This document shows positions 21,783 to 31,567 of a stretch of DNA of 64,000 bases, piece by piece. A program made the translations under genes and the position numbers. The first letter of the stretch is position 1, and each line of letters begins with the position of its first letter. Origin of the DNA: a virus; IMG/VR virus record IMGVR_UViG_3300032668_000004, positions 62,001 through 126,000 of that record; one strand, written 5' to 3'. The notes under the pieces were generated by a model. It made no database searches. It was not told where the DNA came from and was given only the letters and a program-made list of their open reading frames with translations.

Positions 21783-22232
21783 TTATTGTATGGCAGCTAT
21801 ACCTGTCTGTGTATTAAAGAATACGTTCAACACCGACGGCTGATTGAACGGCACGACTGCAATTTCAACTTCTACTAGAATACCATTTAATTGCGGGTAT
21901 ACGTTGACATACCCTAAGGAAAGTCTTGGATCCAATGATGCTATACGTCTGATTTCGTTTTGCAATTGAACTTGTGTGTCCGTCGTGTTAGGTTCAAAAA
22001 CAAAATCCCAGAGAAAGGTACCGTACTGTGGCTGTCCTACTTTTTGACCGTACGGTATGTTTAGTGCATTTATGAAATCTCTTATAACTAATTGAACATC
22101 TACCATACGGAACTTCTTGCCGATTACTAAAGAAGTTACTGTTCCGCCAGGACCACCATCAGGCCCATTTAGGACATTTGTGGTCTTTGGTAGACATGCA
22201 TCAATCGTGCTAAATCCAATATACTGTGCCAT
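21783..22232 (-). CDS. 25: Baseplate wedge protein gp25-like
   Basis: The 149-aa product is a gp25/GpW-family baseplate protein. The family core is visible as ALNIPYGQKVGQPQYGTFLW (residues about 56-76), then NEIRRIASLDPRLSLGYVNV (about 88-108), ending with a beta strand carrying VEVEIAVVPFNQPSVL. T4 gp25 (132 aa) bridges gp6 and the sheath initiator region and has an EPR motif; here the matching position is SLDPRLSLG. It sits between gp5 and gp6, the usual synteny in T4-like aquatic phages. The spacing to gp5 is 20 bases, so the two are probably co-transcribed. The start at ATG 22232 gives the expected family length. Confidence 0.9.
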   Translation of the reverse strand: MAQYIGFSTIDACLPKTTNVLNGPDGGPGGTVTSLVIGKKFRMVDVQLVIRDFINALNIPYGQKVGQPQYGTFLWDFVFEPNTTDTQVQLQNEIRRIASLDPRLSLGYVNVYPQLNGILVEVEIAVVPFNQPSVLNVFFNTQTGIAAIQ

Positions 22233-22252
22233 ACTTCTATTTAGCCCCTGTA

Positions 22253-25200
22253 TTATGCATTATTTGTTGGTCCCGTAATACCATCAAGTGAATTGTTCAG
22301 AGACGCAATGTTATTTGCAGTCGAGAGTTGCAATGCTTTGATTGCGGTAGCTGTTTGAGTTATAGGAGTAGTAGATACTGTTACAGGTGTTGTTTGTGCT
22401 AGATTAATTAATGACGTGCCAGCCCCTGTAATTGTAGATACTATGCCCTGAACTGTGCTTTTCAGTCCTGCAGTAGAAAGAGGAATTCCTGTGTTGATAG
22501 TAGAAGGTGGGTTAGGAAGACCAGTAGGTGCAGAAGCGGTGTTGCTTGTTTGGTCAGACACCGCTGCTGCTGTTCCATCACCCTCTTGTAGCAACGCCAA
22601 ATATGTTGGATCATTAATTACACTATTCCACTGAGCAAGCAGAACCGCTAATTGTGGATCGCCGGCCGGAAGGGTTTGTCGAGCAGACTCGTATGCCTTT
22701 CTCGCAGCCTCTGCTTTTTTATTGTACGCATCCAATTGATCAATTACGTCATATAACTTATTTCCTTGATCAACGAGTGACTGTGCGTCATTTACTGCAC
22801 TACTAGGAATTCCACCAACTAAATTTGGCATCGGTATGCCAGGATCACCTAATACGTTAGTAATTTGTGAGGTTATACTTGTTCTGTCTGTGGTGTTGAA
22901 ACCTATAACAGGCAACTTGATGCCGCTTGGTCCTGACGACAACGCAGCGATTGCCGATTGTAGGTCCGCTGCTGCACCAACTGATAGCCCTGAAGATGCT
23001 AAGCTGGTTAAACTGTTTAGACTATTAGGTAAACTAATAGGAGAAAGATTTAATCCTCCCATCACACTTGCCGTAGCAGCATTGATTGCACCAGTCAACT
23101 GTCCTACACCCGGAATTGCATTTACTGCATTTTTAGCATTATTGAATACCGATGACACTGCACTTATTCCTCCAGGTAAATTGCTTAACCCGCTAGCTAT
23201 AGTAGATGAGGTCGATGCTGCTGAACCTTGCTGAACAATCGAGGCTGCTGTAGATAGTCCGCCTATGCCTCCGCTAGCTATAGTTGCTCCGGCGCCCGCA
23301 ATTGCGCTTACTGAGTTTACGGCCGTTTGCACTCCGCTTGAAGTAGGATTAAGAGGATTGCTAGTAACTGAAGATAGTGTAACTGTAGCCGTCGTACTAG
23401 ATACACCGGTTACGCCGCCGATAGTAGTTGTGACAGAACCATATGAACTAGTTGCAGCGTTAACGATATTTGTGGCTTTGCTTGCGAGAGTAGATACGGC
23501 CGCGATAGAACCAGTTATTCCGCCCACTGAATTGTTGATAGAGCCTACTGCTCCGTTGACTGAACCTGCAATTTTAGTCAATGACGTTAGTGCGCCGGCC
23601 GCGCCTGCAAGCGATCCAGTCAACGTAGTAAAGTTTGCACTAATACCGTTTGAGCCAAAGATGCTAGAGGCATCCGAACTTACCGTAGTGCTTAGTTGAC
23701 CAGTTTGCTCTGACAATCCAGCAGCAGTAGCAGCATTATCTTTTGCAATTTGTGTGAGATTCTGTGGGACATTTGGTTTAAGAGGTTTAAATGAATTCTT
23801 GATCGCATCGAACGCTGAACCTGCAATACCTTTAGCTTGGTCTATTAAACCAGCCAAGGATGGAATTTTACCCATCGCAGTTAATGCATTTGAAATGCCG
23901 CCCAATCCACCTAAGGAAGTAGCCAAACCTGCTGCTGCTATACCAGATCCAATAGACTGTAGTGCTCCCGTAATGTTGCCCAATGCTGCGCCTGCTACAC
24001 CGCTCACTTGTTTTACAGCATCAGTTGTGGCCTCTACTCCGTTCGTTGTCGCGGACTGGACTAAACCAGCAACCGTTGCCGGAGATTCTGCTCCGGTTAG
24101 AACGCCGGCTGCTCCTAATGCAGTTTGTGACTTTTGCATGTTGGTAATTACGGTATTTGTTTGTGCAGTAATATTTTGGGTTAGGTTTGTTAAATCTTTT
24201 GCTCCAGGTGCACCAGTAAAGAGAGAAGACGGCATCGCATTCGTCAAATCAACACCGTTCTTAACTAGCCCATTTACAAGGGTATCTGCTCCGGGTTTAA
24301 GTACACCAGCACTAGCCAATGACGAAGGCGTGAGTGCAAATGAACCAATTGCTCCTACTTTTCCGGTTGCAGTTTCTACAACGGCAGCGCCCTGCTTTGT
24401 CGCTGCTGCTAGCGGCCCGGTAGCTGCTGCTGTAGCTGTTGCACCAAGCATTGCATTGGTAGTACCTTTATCCAGTGCAGTTGAGATGTTAGGTGCGTTT
24501 GTAGGCGCTGACGCTACTGTTGCTACCGCAGGAGGCGTGGCGCCGGTCGCTGCGCCAGCAGAGCTTGCGGCTGTTGCAGCCGGAGTTGGTGCTGCGGGAA
24601 GATTATCTGAAGCGCTAAGGCTGGTTTTCACATCTACACCTTGACCTGCATTAGCCCATGGCGCATGTGCTGGTGCCCTTGAGGCAATCGTAAGTAGTTT
24701 ACCGGGTGCAGCAAGGAATCCTTTTTCTTCATCGTATAAGGTGTCAGTTTGTGCATTTAGTGGAATATTGTCCACTGCCTCAGGTGTCGTGCTTGATTTT
24801 CCTGAATTAAGGTTTACTTTGGTGCCGTTAACGTATGCCTGACCTGATGCTGCTAACGAAGCGTCGCCGCCCGCAGCAAATGCAATGGCGCCGGCTGCTA
24901 ATCCAGTTATGTCACCGGTCGCAGAAGTTTTAAAGTCGCCGCCCGAACGCATCATAGTGTCGTCTTCAGAATTGGTATGAATTTGTTTTGCTTGGATATT
25001 TAAATTTTCCATTGCATGAATGTTAACGTCACGATCCGCATGTAAGTTCAGGTCACCTTGTGTTCGAATGTTCACTGAATTGGTTGAGTACATGTCAATG
25101 GTACCCTCTTTTCCTAATTCAATATACGATTGACCATTAGAGTGCAGAATCATTAATGTCTGACCGTCGTCGCTCATAAGAATCTGATGACCCAAAGCTG

Positions 25201-26044
25201 TTCGAATTCGAACTAGCTGGTCGCGGCCGATAATGTCGCCGTCGTCCATAACAATTGAGTGGCCGCCTCTGCGTGCTACAACCTGAAGTCCTTGCGGATT
25301 ATCTTGTTGCAATGATGCAGGTAGTGTAGTATCATCGTATCCACCTGTATATATGGGTCTGCCCGGAGTAGATACTCCCCAACCAACACGAGATACAGTC
25401 TCGCGTGATGCAGAGGATGATATAGGTCCGCGAATAGGGTCACGAATTATACCCTGTTGATTCATGATTGCTGCGGTATAGCTGTGAACCGGCCGGGCAG
25501 TATTTAAAAATTCTGCACTATCTGACTTCTTCTTGTCGTTAGTGTTCATATTAGTTACAGGAAGACGAGTTGCGCCTCCATAACTGTTTGCTTCACCCTC
25601 GTTAGTGAGAATATTATCTGATGATCCGATTGCAGGAACCATCTGTAATGATTCTGCTTCCGGAATAGCACCGATGTAGTACCCGTAGTTTTTATCACCA
25701 TTAACAAATATGCAGATTACCTGAGTACCGATGTCAGGCGGAGCTTGCCATTGTCCGTATGAGCTAGAATTAGATTTGTAAGTACCGTAACCGTCACTAT
25801 TCGCAGTTGCTTGCACCTTACCAAAAAAGCTACTTAGATAGCTTACAGTAATCCAATTTGTAGAGTCTTCTGGTTTGCTGGAGCTGTTAGGTTGTACCAA
25901 AGATACTCTAATACGACCAGATCGTGTCGGGTCAACATTATCTCTAACTACGCCTATTAGTGGTACAGTTTGTACACCAGACCCACCTTTACCAGGTTTG
26001 TCTGCTGCTATCTGACCTCTTGGTTTAAATGTATCAATTGGCAT
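22253..26044 (-). CDS. 5: Baseplate central spike protein gp5-like, with a long low-complexity C-terminus
   Basis: The 1,263-aa product has an OB-fold (phage base V/VgrG type) at about residues 25-125 (PLIGVVRDNVDPTRSGRIRV, then PPDIGTQVICIFVNGD, then GYYIGAIP). A spike region at about 250-390 has short beta-helix repeats (HSIVMDDGD, GHQILMSDDGQ, then NIRTQGDLNLHADRDVNIHA). About 800 residues of Ala/Gly/Ser/Thr-rich sequence follow, then a short coiled segment near residues 1100-1145. T4 gp5 carries a lysozyme domain between OB fold and helix; I see none here, and a T4-type lysozyme occurs in the tape-measure protein instead. It is flanked by a hub-type gene and gp25. The low-complexity tail is GC-richer than its neighbours, which explains long spurious frames on the opposite strand. 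Confidence 0.85.
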   Translation of the reverse strand: MPIDTFKPRGQIAADKPGKGGSGVQTVPLIGVVRDNVDPTRSGRIRVSLVQPNSSSKPEDSTNWITVSYLSSFFGKVQATANSDGYGTYKSNSSSYGQWQAPPDIGTQVICIFVNGDKNYGYYIGAIPEAESLQMVPAIGSSDNILTNEGEANSYGGATRLPVTNMNTNDKKKSDSAEFLNTARPVHSYTAAIMNQQGIIRDPIRGPISSSASRETVSRVGWGVSTPGRPIYTGGYDDTTLPASLQQDNPQGLQVVARRGGHSIVMDDGDIIGRDQLVRIRTALGHQILMSDDGQTLMILHSNGQSYIELGKEGTIDMYSTNSVNIRTQGDLNLHADRDVNIHAMENLNIQAKQIHTNSEDDTMMRSGGDFKTSATGDITGLAAGAIAFAAGGDASLAASGQAYVNGTKVNLNSGKSSTTPEAVDNIPLNAQTDTLYDEEKGFLAAPGKLLTIASRAPAHAPWANAGQGVDVKTSLSASDNLPAAPTPAATAASSAGAATGATPPAVATVASAPTNAPNISTALDKGTTNAMLGATATAAATGPLAAATKQGAAVVETATGKVGAIGSFALTPSSLASAGVLKPGADTLVNGLVKNGVDLTNAMPSSLFTGAPGAKDLTNLTQNITAQTNTVITNMQKSQTALGAAGVLTGAESPATVAGLVQSATTNGVEATTDAVKQVSGVAGAALGNITGALQSIGSGIAAAGLATSLGGLGGISNALTAMGKIPSLAGLIDQAKGIAGSAFDAIKNSFKPLKPNVPQNLTQIAKDNAATAAGLSEQTGQLSTTVSSDASSIFGSNGISANFTTLTGSLAGAAGALTSLTKIAGSVNGAVGSINNSVGGITGSIAAVSTLASKATNIVNAATSSYGSVTTTIGGVTGVSSTTATVTLSSVTSNPLNPTSSGVQTAVNSVSAIAGAGATIASGGIGGLSTAASIVQQGSAASTSSTIASGLSNLPGGISAVSSVFNNAKNAVNAIPGVGQLTGAINAATASVMGGLNLSPISLPNSLNSLTSLASSGLSVGAAADLQSAIAALSSGPSGIKLPVIGFNTTDRTSITSQITNVLGDPGIPMPNLVGGIPSSAVNDAQSLVDQGNKLYDVIDQLDAYNKKAEAARKAYESARQTLPAGDPQLAVLLAQWNSVINDPTYLALLQEGDGTAAAVSDQTSNTASAPTGLPNPPSTINTGIPLSTAGLKSTVQGIVSTITGAGTSLINLAQTTPVTVSTTPITQTATAIKALQLSTANNIASLNNSLDGITGPTNNA

Positions 26045-26059
26045 ACTGGTTTCTCGTTA

Positions 26060-28723
26060 TTAAGTTGTAGCTTCGGCTGGTTTTTGTTGTGCTGGTTGAG
26101 GTTGGCTTACTGTGCCGTTTTGGGCATCAGTTTGCGGAGCAGGCTTTAATCCAGTAGTAGGCGCTTGTTTGCTCGCATTAGTCGGTGATGGACCTGGATT
26201 TGAAGACTGTGATGCAGATGACGCTGCGTTAGAATCTACTGGAACCCCGTTGAACGGATTCACTGTCATCTCAAATGATTGAGTAAATTTTCCGCCAGAA
26301 AAAGTATTTTTTACTGTGTTTACTTGGTAACTAACCCCTTGAACTAAAGGATTTCCGTTAGCATCTTTGAGAATATTCACCGAATTCGGATATGTTTGAA
26401 AATATACTTTGTCATTTAGATTCATTAGTCCAGTCCCGTTACTAGTAGTATCATAATCTATCGCTTCATTGAAATTTATTTCAACAAACACCTGACCACC
26501 ATTGGGTGCAATACTATATCCATTCGGAGAATAGTGTGTATTAAAATGATTGTCTTGATTAGCCGTATCTTGTATTAGGAAATCTGGATCACCCAAAACA
26601 GATACGTGAACGTCTGAATAGGCTACTGGATTGTATAAACTGTCTTTGTAGCTAGCTACTGCTTCTGCTCCGTTACCTTGAGTGTTGGTGCTGGATTGGG
26701 GCGTGCTTTGCGCGGGAGCAGTAGTAGCAGTATTAGGTGCACCCTTTAAAGGGTCTGGGCCAGGTTGATTTAGTGCAGCCAAAAAATATCCATTATTAAT
26801 AGTATGTGAATATTCTGTAATCTCTGAATTTTTTCCTGTATACCAATACTGATATCTTTTATAAGGACCATAATATGGTTGAGTTGTACTAATAGCTGGA
26901 CTGTTAACGAGAGGTGTTTGATATTCCCGGATAACATATACTATATCAAATATCCAATCATGAATAATATTATCCCATCTAGGATTTTCTACCCGGACAC
27001 TACAGTTATACCAAACCGGATAAGTAGGGTTAGGGTTTGGTATAACTGTATTATCCCCGTTAGTTGAGTTGGTCGTATTAGAAGACAATGCGTCTGTTAC
27101 ATAAGTACTGGATGTTATTGTTTGGTCTATGCACTGTAAAATAGGCTGGGAAGCAAAAGTAATAGTCTTTATGTTGGGATTGTAAACTCCGGTAACCTCA
27201 GCCTTAGGATTAGATTGTGCGCTATTTGTTGCACCAGACATCGCTGCTTTTGCTTTGTTATTATCGGCTGGATTAATCATAGAAGCATTCGCAACAGTGG
27301 TTGCTGCGTTACCTTGATATTCAAATGTGTAGGCTATAGGATATTGTTGTGATGGTTTTTGACCATTACTGGTATTAGTTAGTTGTTGCTGTTTTGCGTT
27401 CAACTGACTAGCAAGGTCGCTCAAAACTTCACCAACGGTCGAACCTTTACATGTAAAATTGGGACTACCGTTTAGGTATCCGTATTTTGTACCGAATCCG
27501 GTAGAGCTTGCTAGGTAAGTTGCTTCTATGTCATACGTAGTGGTGCCTGCACCAAGCTTAAACCCGAATGTGTTTATATTAATATCATAATAAGTTTCAA
27601 AAAGGGCGCCGACGCCGCCAGCATTAGGATCTAGTGGAATACCATTAAATATTTCTTTGCCAGTTGCTAGTGTTCCATCTGGTAGATATCCAAAAAATCT
27701 AATACCCAAAATAAAAAGACTTTTTGTCGGATTGTCAGGTATATTAATGGCCGAACTGTAGTTGTTTATAACAGTTTGTGCTGTTTTTATTTTATCAATA
27801 AGCGAGAAACCATATGGTTCTGTAATAGTAAATTTTATATCAGAGTTTACCGCGGCGGCGCCAGACCCATTAGTAGACACTACATGATCAAAGGATAGAT
27901 TGTCAATACCATAATCAAAATCAATTCCGGGGGCGCGATTGGCAGGATTACCGCTTCCCCCGCTCTGTGCTATTAGGTAGGCGCCGCCGATTATCGGTTG
28001 ACCCGTATTGGAATTTATAAATGTATTTGTTTGCGCGGCGGTGTTTATAGAAGGGCTGTTCGCCAGTGACTGAGGAATCACATTTATACTTTGTTTTCCG
28101 CTCGCTAAAAATGCACTGTATGCATCAGGTGTTATCATATATAAACTTAATTGATATGTATAACTAGAAAGCTGACTTAATGGATTGTACAGGCGTTTTC
28201 CAGGTAGGTCTCCGTTGGGTGGCGTCGGCGCTGCTGCTGCCGCAGCAGACACGCTTGCGGGAGTTGGATTTGTTACTGATCCGGACGGATTTGCCGGTGA
28301 CGAAGGAGGTGCACCAGATGATCCTGCAGGATTTGACTGCGTGTTACCGCTATCATCATCTGATATCGGAGGAAGAGGTTTATCATTTGTCGCTGTTGGG
28401 GTTAGTGCGGCGGAGTTATCTGTAGGCGTAGGTTCTGGTGGTGTAGGTTTATATTGAGCCATGGCCTGTGCGTCTATTGAGGGGGATTGCATAACAAGAT
28501 TCATATTCAATGCTGATAGACTAGAAGCCAATGCACTATTACCGGCATCTATTGCTTCATTCGCCAAACTCCTCACGCCCGACATGGCCGCTTGCGCATT
28601 CCCTGCACTTAATAAAAGAGACCCGTTTGGATTATTAATAACATAGGAAACCCTTTGATACTCAGGATTATATTGAGCGATAACAGTATACCCATTAATA
28701 GTAGTTGTCACACTATCGACCAT
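26060..28723 (-). CDS. Baseplate hub-type structural protein (gp27-like candidate)
   Basis: The 887-aa protein is not recognised with certainty. Residues 1-80 form a small N-terminal domain (NGYTVIAQYNPEYQRVSYVI). A Pro/Ser/Ala linker spans about 90-175. Residues about 178-650 look globular, starting LYNPLSQLSSYTYQLSLYMI, a pattern I associate with hub proteins of T4-like aquatic phages (NPL..FA.Y.Y..SL). They include KSLFILGIRFFGYLPDG and a late WDNIIHDWIFDIVYVIREYQ stretch. The C-terminal 230 residues hold a further beta-rich domain followed by a Pro/Gln/Ala tail. The gene lies between gp53 and gp5, where the partner of the spike would be expected, so a gp27-like hub role is inferred from position. 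The start at 28723 directly follows the gp53 stop, with GGGA as the ribosome site. Confidence 0.5.
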   Translation of the reverse strand: MVDSVTTTINGYTVIAQYNPEYQRVSYVINNPNGSLLLSAGNAQAAMSGVRSLANEAIDAGNSALASSLSALNMNLVMQSPSIDAQAMAQYKPTPPEPTPTDNSAALTPTATNDKPLPPISDDDSGNTQSNPAGSSGAPPSSPANPSGSVTNPTPASVSAAAAAAPTPPNGDLPGKRLYNPLSQLSSYTYQLSLYMITPDAYSAFLASGKQSINVIPQSLANSPSINTAAQTNTFINSNTGQPIIGGAYLIAQSGGSGNPANRAPGIDFDYGIDNLSFDHVVSTNGSGAAAVNSDIKFTITEPYGFSLIDKIKTAQTVINNYSSAINIPDNPTKSLFILGIRFFGYLPDGTLATGKEIFNGIPLDPNAGGVGALFETYYDININTFGFKLGAGTTTYDIEATYLASSTGFGTKYGYLNGSPNFTCKGSTVGEVLSDLASQLNAKQQQLTNTSNGQKPSQQYPIAYTFEYQGNAATTVANASMINPADNNKAKAAMSGATNSAQSNPKAEVTGVYNPNIKTITFASQPILQCIDQTITSSTYVTDALSSNTTNSTNGDNTVIPNPNPTYPVWYNCSVRVENPRWDNIIHDWIFDIVYVIREYQTPLVNSPAISTTQPYYGPYKRYQYWYTGKNSEITEYSHTINNGYFLAALNQPGPDPLKGAPNTATTAPAQSTPQSSTNTQGNGAEAVASYKDSLYNPVAYSDVHVSVLGDPDFLIQDTANQDNHFNTHYSPNGYSIAPNGGQVFVEINFNEAIDYDTTSNGTGLMNLNDKVYFQTYPNSVNILKDANGNPLVQGVSYQVNTVKNTFSGGKFTQSFEMTVNPFNGVPVDSNAASSASQSSNPGPSPTNASKQAPTTGLKPAPQTDAQNGTVSQPQPAQQKPAEATT

Positions 28724-28724
28724 A

Positions 28725-29051
28725 TTAGATTCCCAGTACCGTCTTTAGAGTAGACAATGTTGGTACATAGATCCCAGTACCTGCCGTAAAGTTGAAGTAC
28801 GGGTCCGGGCCGAGTAAATTAGGATTTCTAACTGCAAACACCCACCAAAGGCTTGCATTTTGATACAAGTCAAACGCTAATAAGTCGGGTCTATATTCGT
28901 ACACTGCTGTAATTTGCATATAAACATCTGTAGGATTCATAGGAAGTGGTCTATATGCAAGAACATCCAAATAATTGTTATTCACTATATTTGTATTAAA
29001 ATACGGACTCGATGCCGAATACAATCTTTGATTTTGCGTCGATGCGGCCAT
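28725..29051 (-). CDS. 53: Baseplate wedge protein gp53-like
   Basis: The 108-aa product starts MAASTQNQRLYSAS and contains the gp53 core: QITAVYEYRPDLLAFDLYQN, then SLWWVFAVRNPN, ending GTGIYVPTLSTLKTVLG. This LysM-like family clamps the wedges to the hub, and T4 gp53 is larger (196 aa). I chose ATG 29051 over the TTG six bases upstream. The ATG overlaps the stop of the preceding gene as TAATG, which suggests translational coupling, and a strong GGAGG lies 10 bases upstream. It is encoded between the gp48-like and hub-type genes in one operon. Confidence 0.85.
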   Translation of the reverse strand: MAASTQNQRLYSASSPYFNTNIVNNNYLDVLAYRPLPMNPTDVYMQITAVYEYRPDLLAFDLYQNASLWWVFAVRNPNLLGPDPYFNFTAGTGIYVPTLSTLKTVLGI

Positions 29052-30520
29052 TACCAAAATCCTCCATTTGAATTATTTGTTCCGTCATATATTTTACCAG
29101 ACGCATAATCAGCAAGGCTGAAAATATTAGACACTTGGTTTCTACTGACAATCGGAACACAGCTTACTGACAACTGAATCTTTGACGGTACCCAAGTCAC
29201 TGTACTAGCTGATGTGGGTGTAGAGAATTGTGGTGGTGGGGTGGCTCCGCCCGGAGAAACTCCAGTAGTTGACAACCTAGCCGATGTAGGGCTTGACTTT
29301 AAATTAGTATTATTAGTAGGGGATGCCGGACGTGTTCCGGGTACAGAAGGTGCTGTAGTTTTAATATAGTCTACATCAGCTGGAAGAGCATAGTTAAATC
29401 CAGTAATAGCTAACGGATGATTTGAAAATTGGTAACTTCCCATACCGTATATAAAGCATAACGGAGGAGGAGTACCTGCTTTAGGGTTTTGATCTTGTCC
29501 ATAAAACATTTTAGTCATCGATCTAAAGAAATGTATTACAGCCAGTACATAGTTAGCTTCAGCAACATCCTGACAAGTAAATTCGCAGGTGAGTGTGATC
29601 GAATCAACTGAACTGCTAGTATACTGGAACATTTTATAGTTGGTGTGTACTAAGCTAGCCGCATCATAGCTAGCCGCATAATTTACCGAAATAGCAGGAG
29701 TATATGGAAATATAACACCATCAGTATCCACCAGTGGTGCTAAAATACCAGGATCTGAGCTTGTTTTATACAGATATGTTGCTCCCGGAGCCAATGCAAG
29801 TCTTACTCGCCAGTCACCTTGGCCTGCGGCATTTGCAGCAATTGACTGTGTTGCCTGTGACTGTGTATTTGCGACCAAACCTTGCAATCCTTTAGAACTG
29901 CCTTGAGCAGAAGGATCAGTAGAAAAGTCTGCCGGAAGAACAGCCGGCTGATTTGGTGGAATTGATGGTCCATCCGTGATTACAGGTGGTGTATCTACAA
30001 TAGTATTCTGTACTGAACTTACTACAGGTTGGTCAATTATTGGTGGTTGCGGAACTATAGTTACTTGCGGTTGATTTACTATCGGTTCATCAATTATTGG
30101 TGGTTGCGGAACTATAGTTACTGAACCTGGAGCAGGGGAACCGTTAACCACTACTTCTGAAACAGGTGTGGGTGCATCTGCAATTGAACCTTGAGGTGCA
30201 GTGGCTGCGGCTGTTTCGGCCGTTACGGTCTGTGTTGTAGCCGGATCTGATGAAGGTTGCGTTGTGGTTGCACTAGATGATAGCTGTTGCTGCACTTCGG
30301 TAATTGCCTGACTCAATCCGGCGGTTGCAGTGGCGCCTTCTGCTGCCGATATTTTTCCGGTGTTGACCGCATTAGTAATTTCGTCTTGAAACTGTGTAGG
30401 GTTTCTCGTGCTAAGGTCACTGTCTCCGATAGTTAAAGTATACCAGATAGGTGCGGTGCCGGGCCCTTCTGGGGTAATCGCCTCAATTTTAACATTAGGA
30501 CTAAGTTGTACGGTTGCCAT
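29051..30520 (-). CDS. 48: Tail tube initiator / baseplate cap protein gp48-like
   Basis: The 489-aa product from ATG 30520 (MATVQLSPNVKIEAI) has its conserved part at about residues 245-370: FPYTPAISVNYAASYDAASL, VHTNYKMFQYTSSSVDSITL, then ANYVLAVIHFFRSMTKMFYG and PPPLCFIYGMGSYQFSNHPL. This matches my recollection of gp48/gp54-type tail-tube initiators, which sit on the hub and start tube polymerisation. A near-terminal VPSKIQLSVSCVPIVSRNQV also fits. A Pro/Ile/Val-rich segment at about 120-220, with the IVPQPPIID unit repeated twice, is an insertion not expected in T4 gp48. The upstream in-frame ATG at 30550 would add ten residues but lies inside the promoter palindrome, so I rejected it. 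This is the first gene of the baseplate operon. Confidence 0.75.
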   Translation of the reverse strand: MATVQLSPNVKIEAITPEGPGTAPIWYTLTIGDSDLSTRNPTQFQDEITNAVNTGKISAAEGATATAGLSQAITEVQQQLSSSATTTQPSSDPATTQTVTAETAAATAPQGSIADAPTPVSEVVVNGSPAPGSVTIVPQPPIIDEPIVNQPQVTIVPQPPIIDQPVVSSVQNTIVDTPPVITDGPSIPPNQPAVLPADFSTDPSAQGSSKGLQGLVANTQSQATQSIAANAAGQGDWRVRLALAPGATYLYKTSSDPGILAPLVDTDGVIFPYTPAISVNYAASYDAASLVHTNYKMFQYTSSSVDSITLTCEFTCQDVAEANYVLAVIHFFRSMTKMFYGQDQNPKAGTPPPLCFIYGMGSYQFSNHPLAITGFNYALPADVDYIKTTAPSVPGTRPASPTNNTNLKSSPTSARLSTTGVSPGGATPPPQFSTPTSASTVTWVPSKIQLSVSCVPIVSRNQVSNIFSLADYASGKIYDGTNNSNGGFW

Positions 30521-30537
30521 GTAACAGAGATTCCTAT

Positions 30538-30569
30538 GATAAATATACAATACTCTGATTGTATTTATC
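30538..30569. promoter_or_regulatory. Palindromic pair of face-to-face late promoters between gp48 and gp55
   Basis: GATAAATA stands on the plus strand at 30538-30545 and on the minus strand at 30562-30569, within an inverted repeat (GATAAATA-TA-CAAT against its near-complement). The two sites point towards each other with 16 bases between them, so by T4 geometry their start points would almost coincide. One serves the gp48 operon leftward and the other could serve gp55 rightward. Confidence 0.6.
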
Positions 30570-30598
30570 GTTTCAAAAAATCGTCAAATTTACCCGTA

Positions 30599-30632
30599 TA
30601 CTGTTGCAATACTGCAACAGTAATAGTATAAT
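30599..30632 (+). promoter_or_regulatory. Sigma70-type promoter with an overlapping inverted repeat, upstream of gp55
   Basis: TTGCAA at 30604-30609 and TATAAT at 30627-30632 are separated by exactly 17 bases, an ideal host-type promoter. A perfect inverted repeat (TACTGTTGCA, loop ATAC, TGCAACAGTA; 30599-30622) covers the -35 box and most of the spacer, where a repressor or activator would act. This would give early or middle expression of the late sigma factor. Confidence 0.6.
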
Positions 30633-30656
30633 ACCCTATAGTAAAGAGGATTACCA

Positions 30657-31553
30657 GTGGGATTAAAACCAAAGAAACCAATAAATTATCTAAACAACAA
30701 GGATATGCTTAAAGAGATTCATACGAGCAAAACTACCTATTGTTACTTCACTCAACCCGAATATCATCGATATGATCTTATCATTGATTTGGATCTAACG
30801 ACCGAGCTAGCTAAGTGTCTCGAATATACTGCCCAACCAGAACAAATTCAACTAGCCAAAGAAGCCAGAGCAGCCAGACTATCACAAGAAACTGGCGAAA
30901 AACTGAACCCTGAAGATATCCCAACACAAGATTTGATCTTTCGAATAATGACATGGGATCACATTCCAGTTGCGCAAAAGCAACCAAGAAAGTCAGCAAA
31001 AAAGAAGACTGCTAAAGACATTCTCATCTTCGATGACGATGACGACTTAGATTTTTCTGATTTAGAAGACAAGACAACCAAAGATGATGTGGATGACATG
31101 GTTCATGTCAAAGTAAATTTTCCACCGTTCCAACATTTCAAACTAGATGAAACTAATACGTTTAGATGTGTAGGAAAGTCACATTGGATTAATGGCATAG
31201 AAAACGGCGAGTTTTCTAAGGATCACGGCAAAATCACTAATAAGTTGGCTCGAATGTATATGATGCTTTGTGAGAAGTATGCCATGAAGTACAATTGGCG
31301 CGGCTATACTTATAATGATGAGATGCGCGGATCGGCTATTCTTCAGCTAACTTACGTTGGACTTCGATTTAACGAAGCCAAATCTGCTAATCCGTTTGCA
31401 TACTATACAGCAGCCATTACTAATAGCTTCTGTAGAGTACTTAATATCGAAAAACGCAACCAGAATATCAGAGATGATATATTGGAAATTAACGGGTTAA
31501 CTCCGTCATTCTCTCGTCAAATGAAGGATATGAAAATACAGGCTCCTGAATAA
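30657..31553 (+). CDS. 55: Late-transcription sigma factor gp55-like
   Basis: The 298-aa product has the gp55 signature in its C-terminal third: KYNWRGYTYNDEMRGSAILQ, LRFNEAKSANPFAYYTAAIT, NSFCRVLNIEKRNQNIRDDI, then GLTPSFSRQ. gp55 is the sigma-family protein that directs host RNA polymerase to late promoters, with the sliding clamp and gp33 as co-activators in T4. T4 gp55 is 185 aa; here about 110 extra N-terminal residues are present, including an acidic stretch (DDDDDLDFSDLED) near residue 123. The start is GTG 30657, with AGAGGA seven bases upstream; the first ATG would remove the N-terminal 17 residues. It is followed by gp47 and gp46 on the same strand. Confidence 0.9.
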   Translation: MGLKPKKPINYLNNKDMLKEIHTSKTTYCYFTQPEYHRYDLIIDLDLTTELAKCLEYTAQPEQIQLAKEARAARLSQETGEKLNPEDIPTQDLIFRIMTWDHIPVAQKQPRKSAKKKTAKDILIFDDDDDLDFSDLEDKTTKDDVDDMVHVKVNFPPFQHFKLDETNTFRCVGKSHWINGIENGEFSKDHGKITNKLARMYMMLCEKYAMKYNWRGYTYNDEMRGSAILQLTYVGLRFNEAKSANPFAYYTAAITNSFCRVLNIEKRNQNIRDDILEINGLTPSFSRQMKDMKIQAPE

Positions 31554-31567
31554 GGTAACCTATTTCA

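Noticed and set aside
22836-24644. Plus-strand open frames opposite the gp5 tail
   Set aside because: They mirror Ala/Gly/Ser/Thr-rich coding sequence on the minus strand and give low-complexity Ala/Pro/Val products without start signals.
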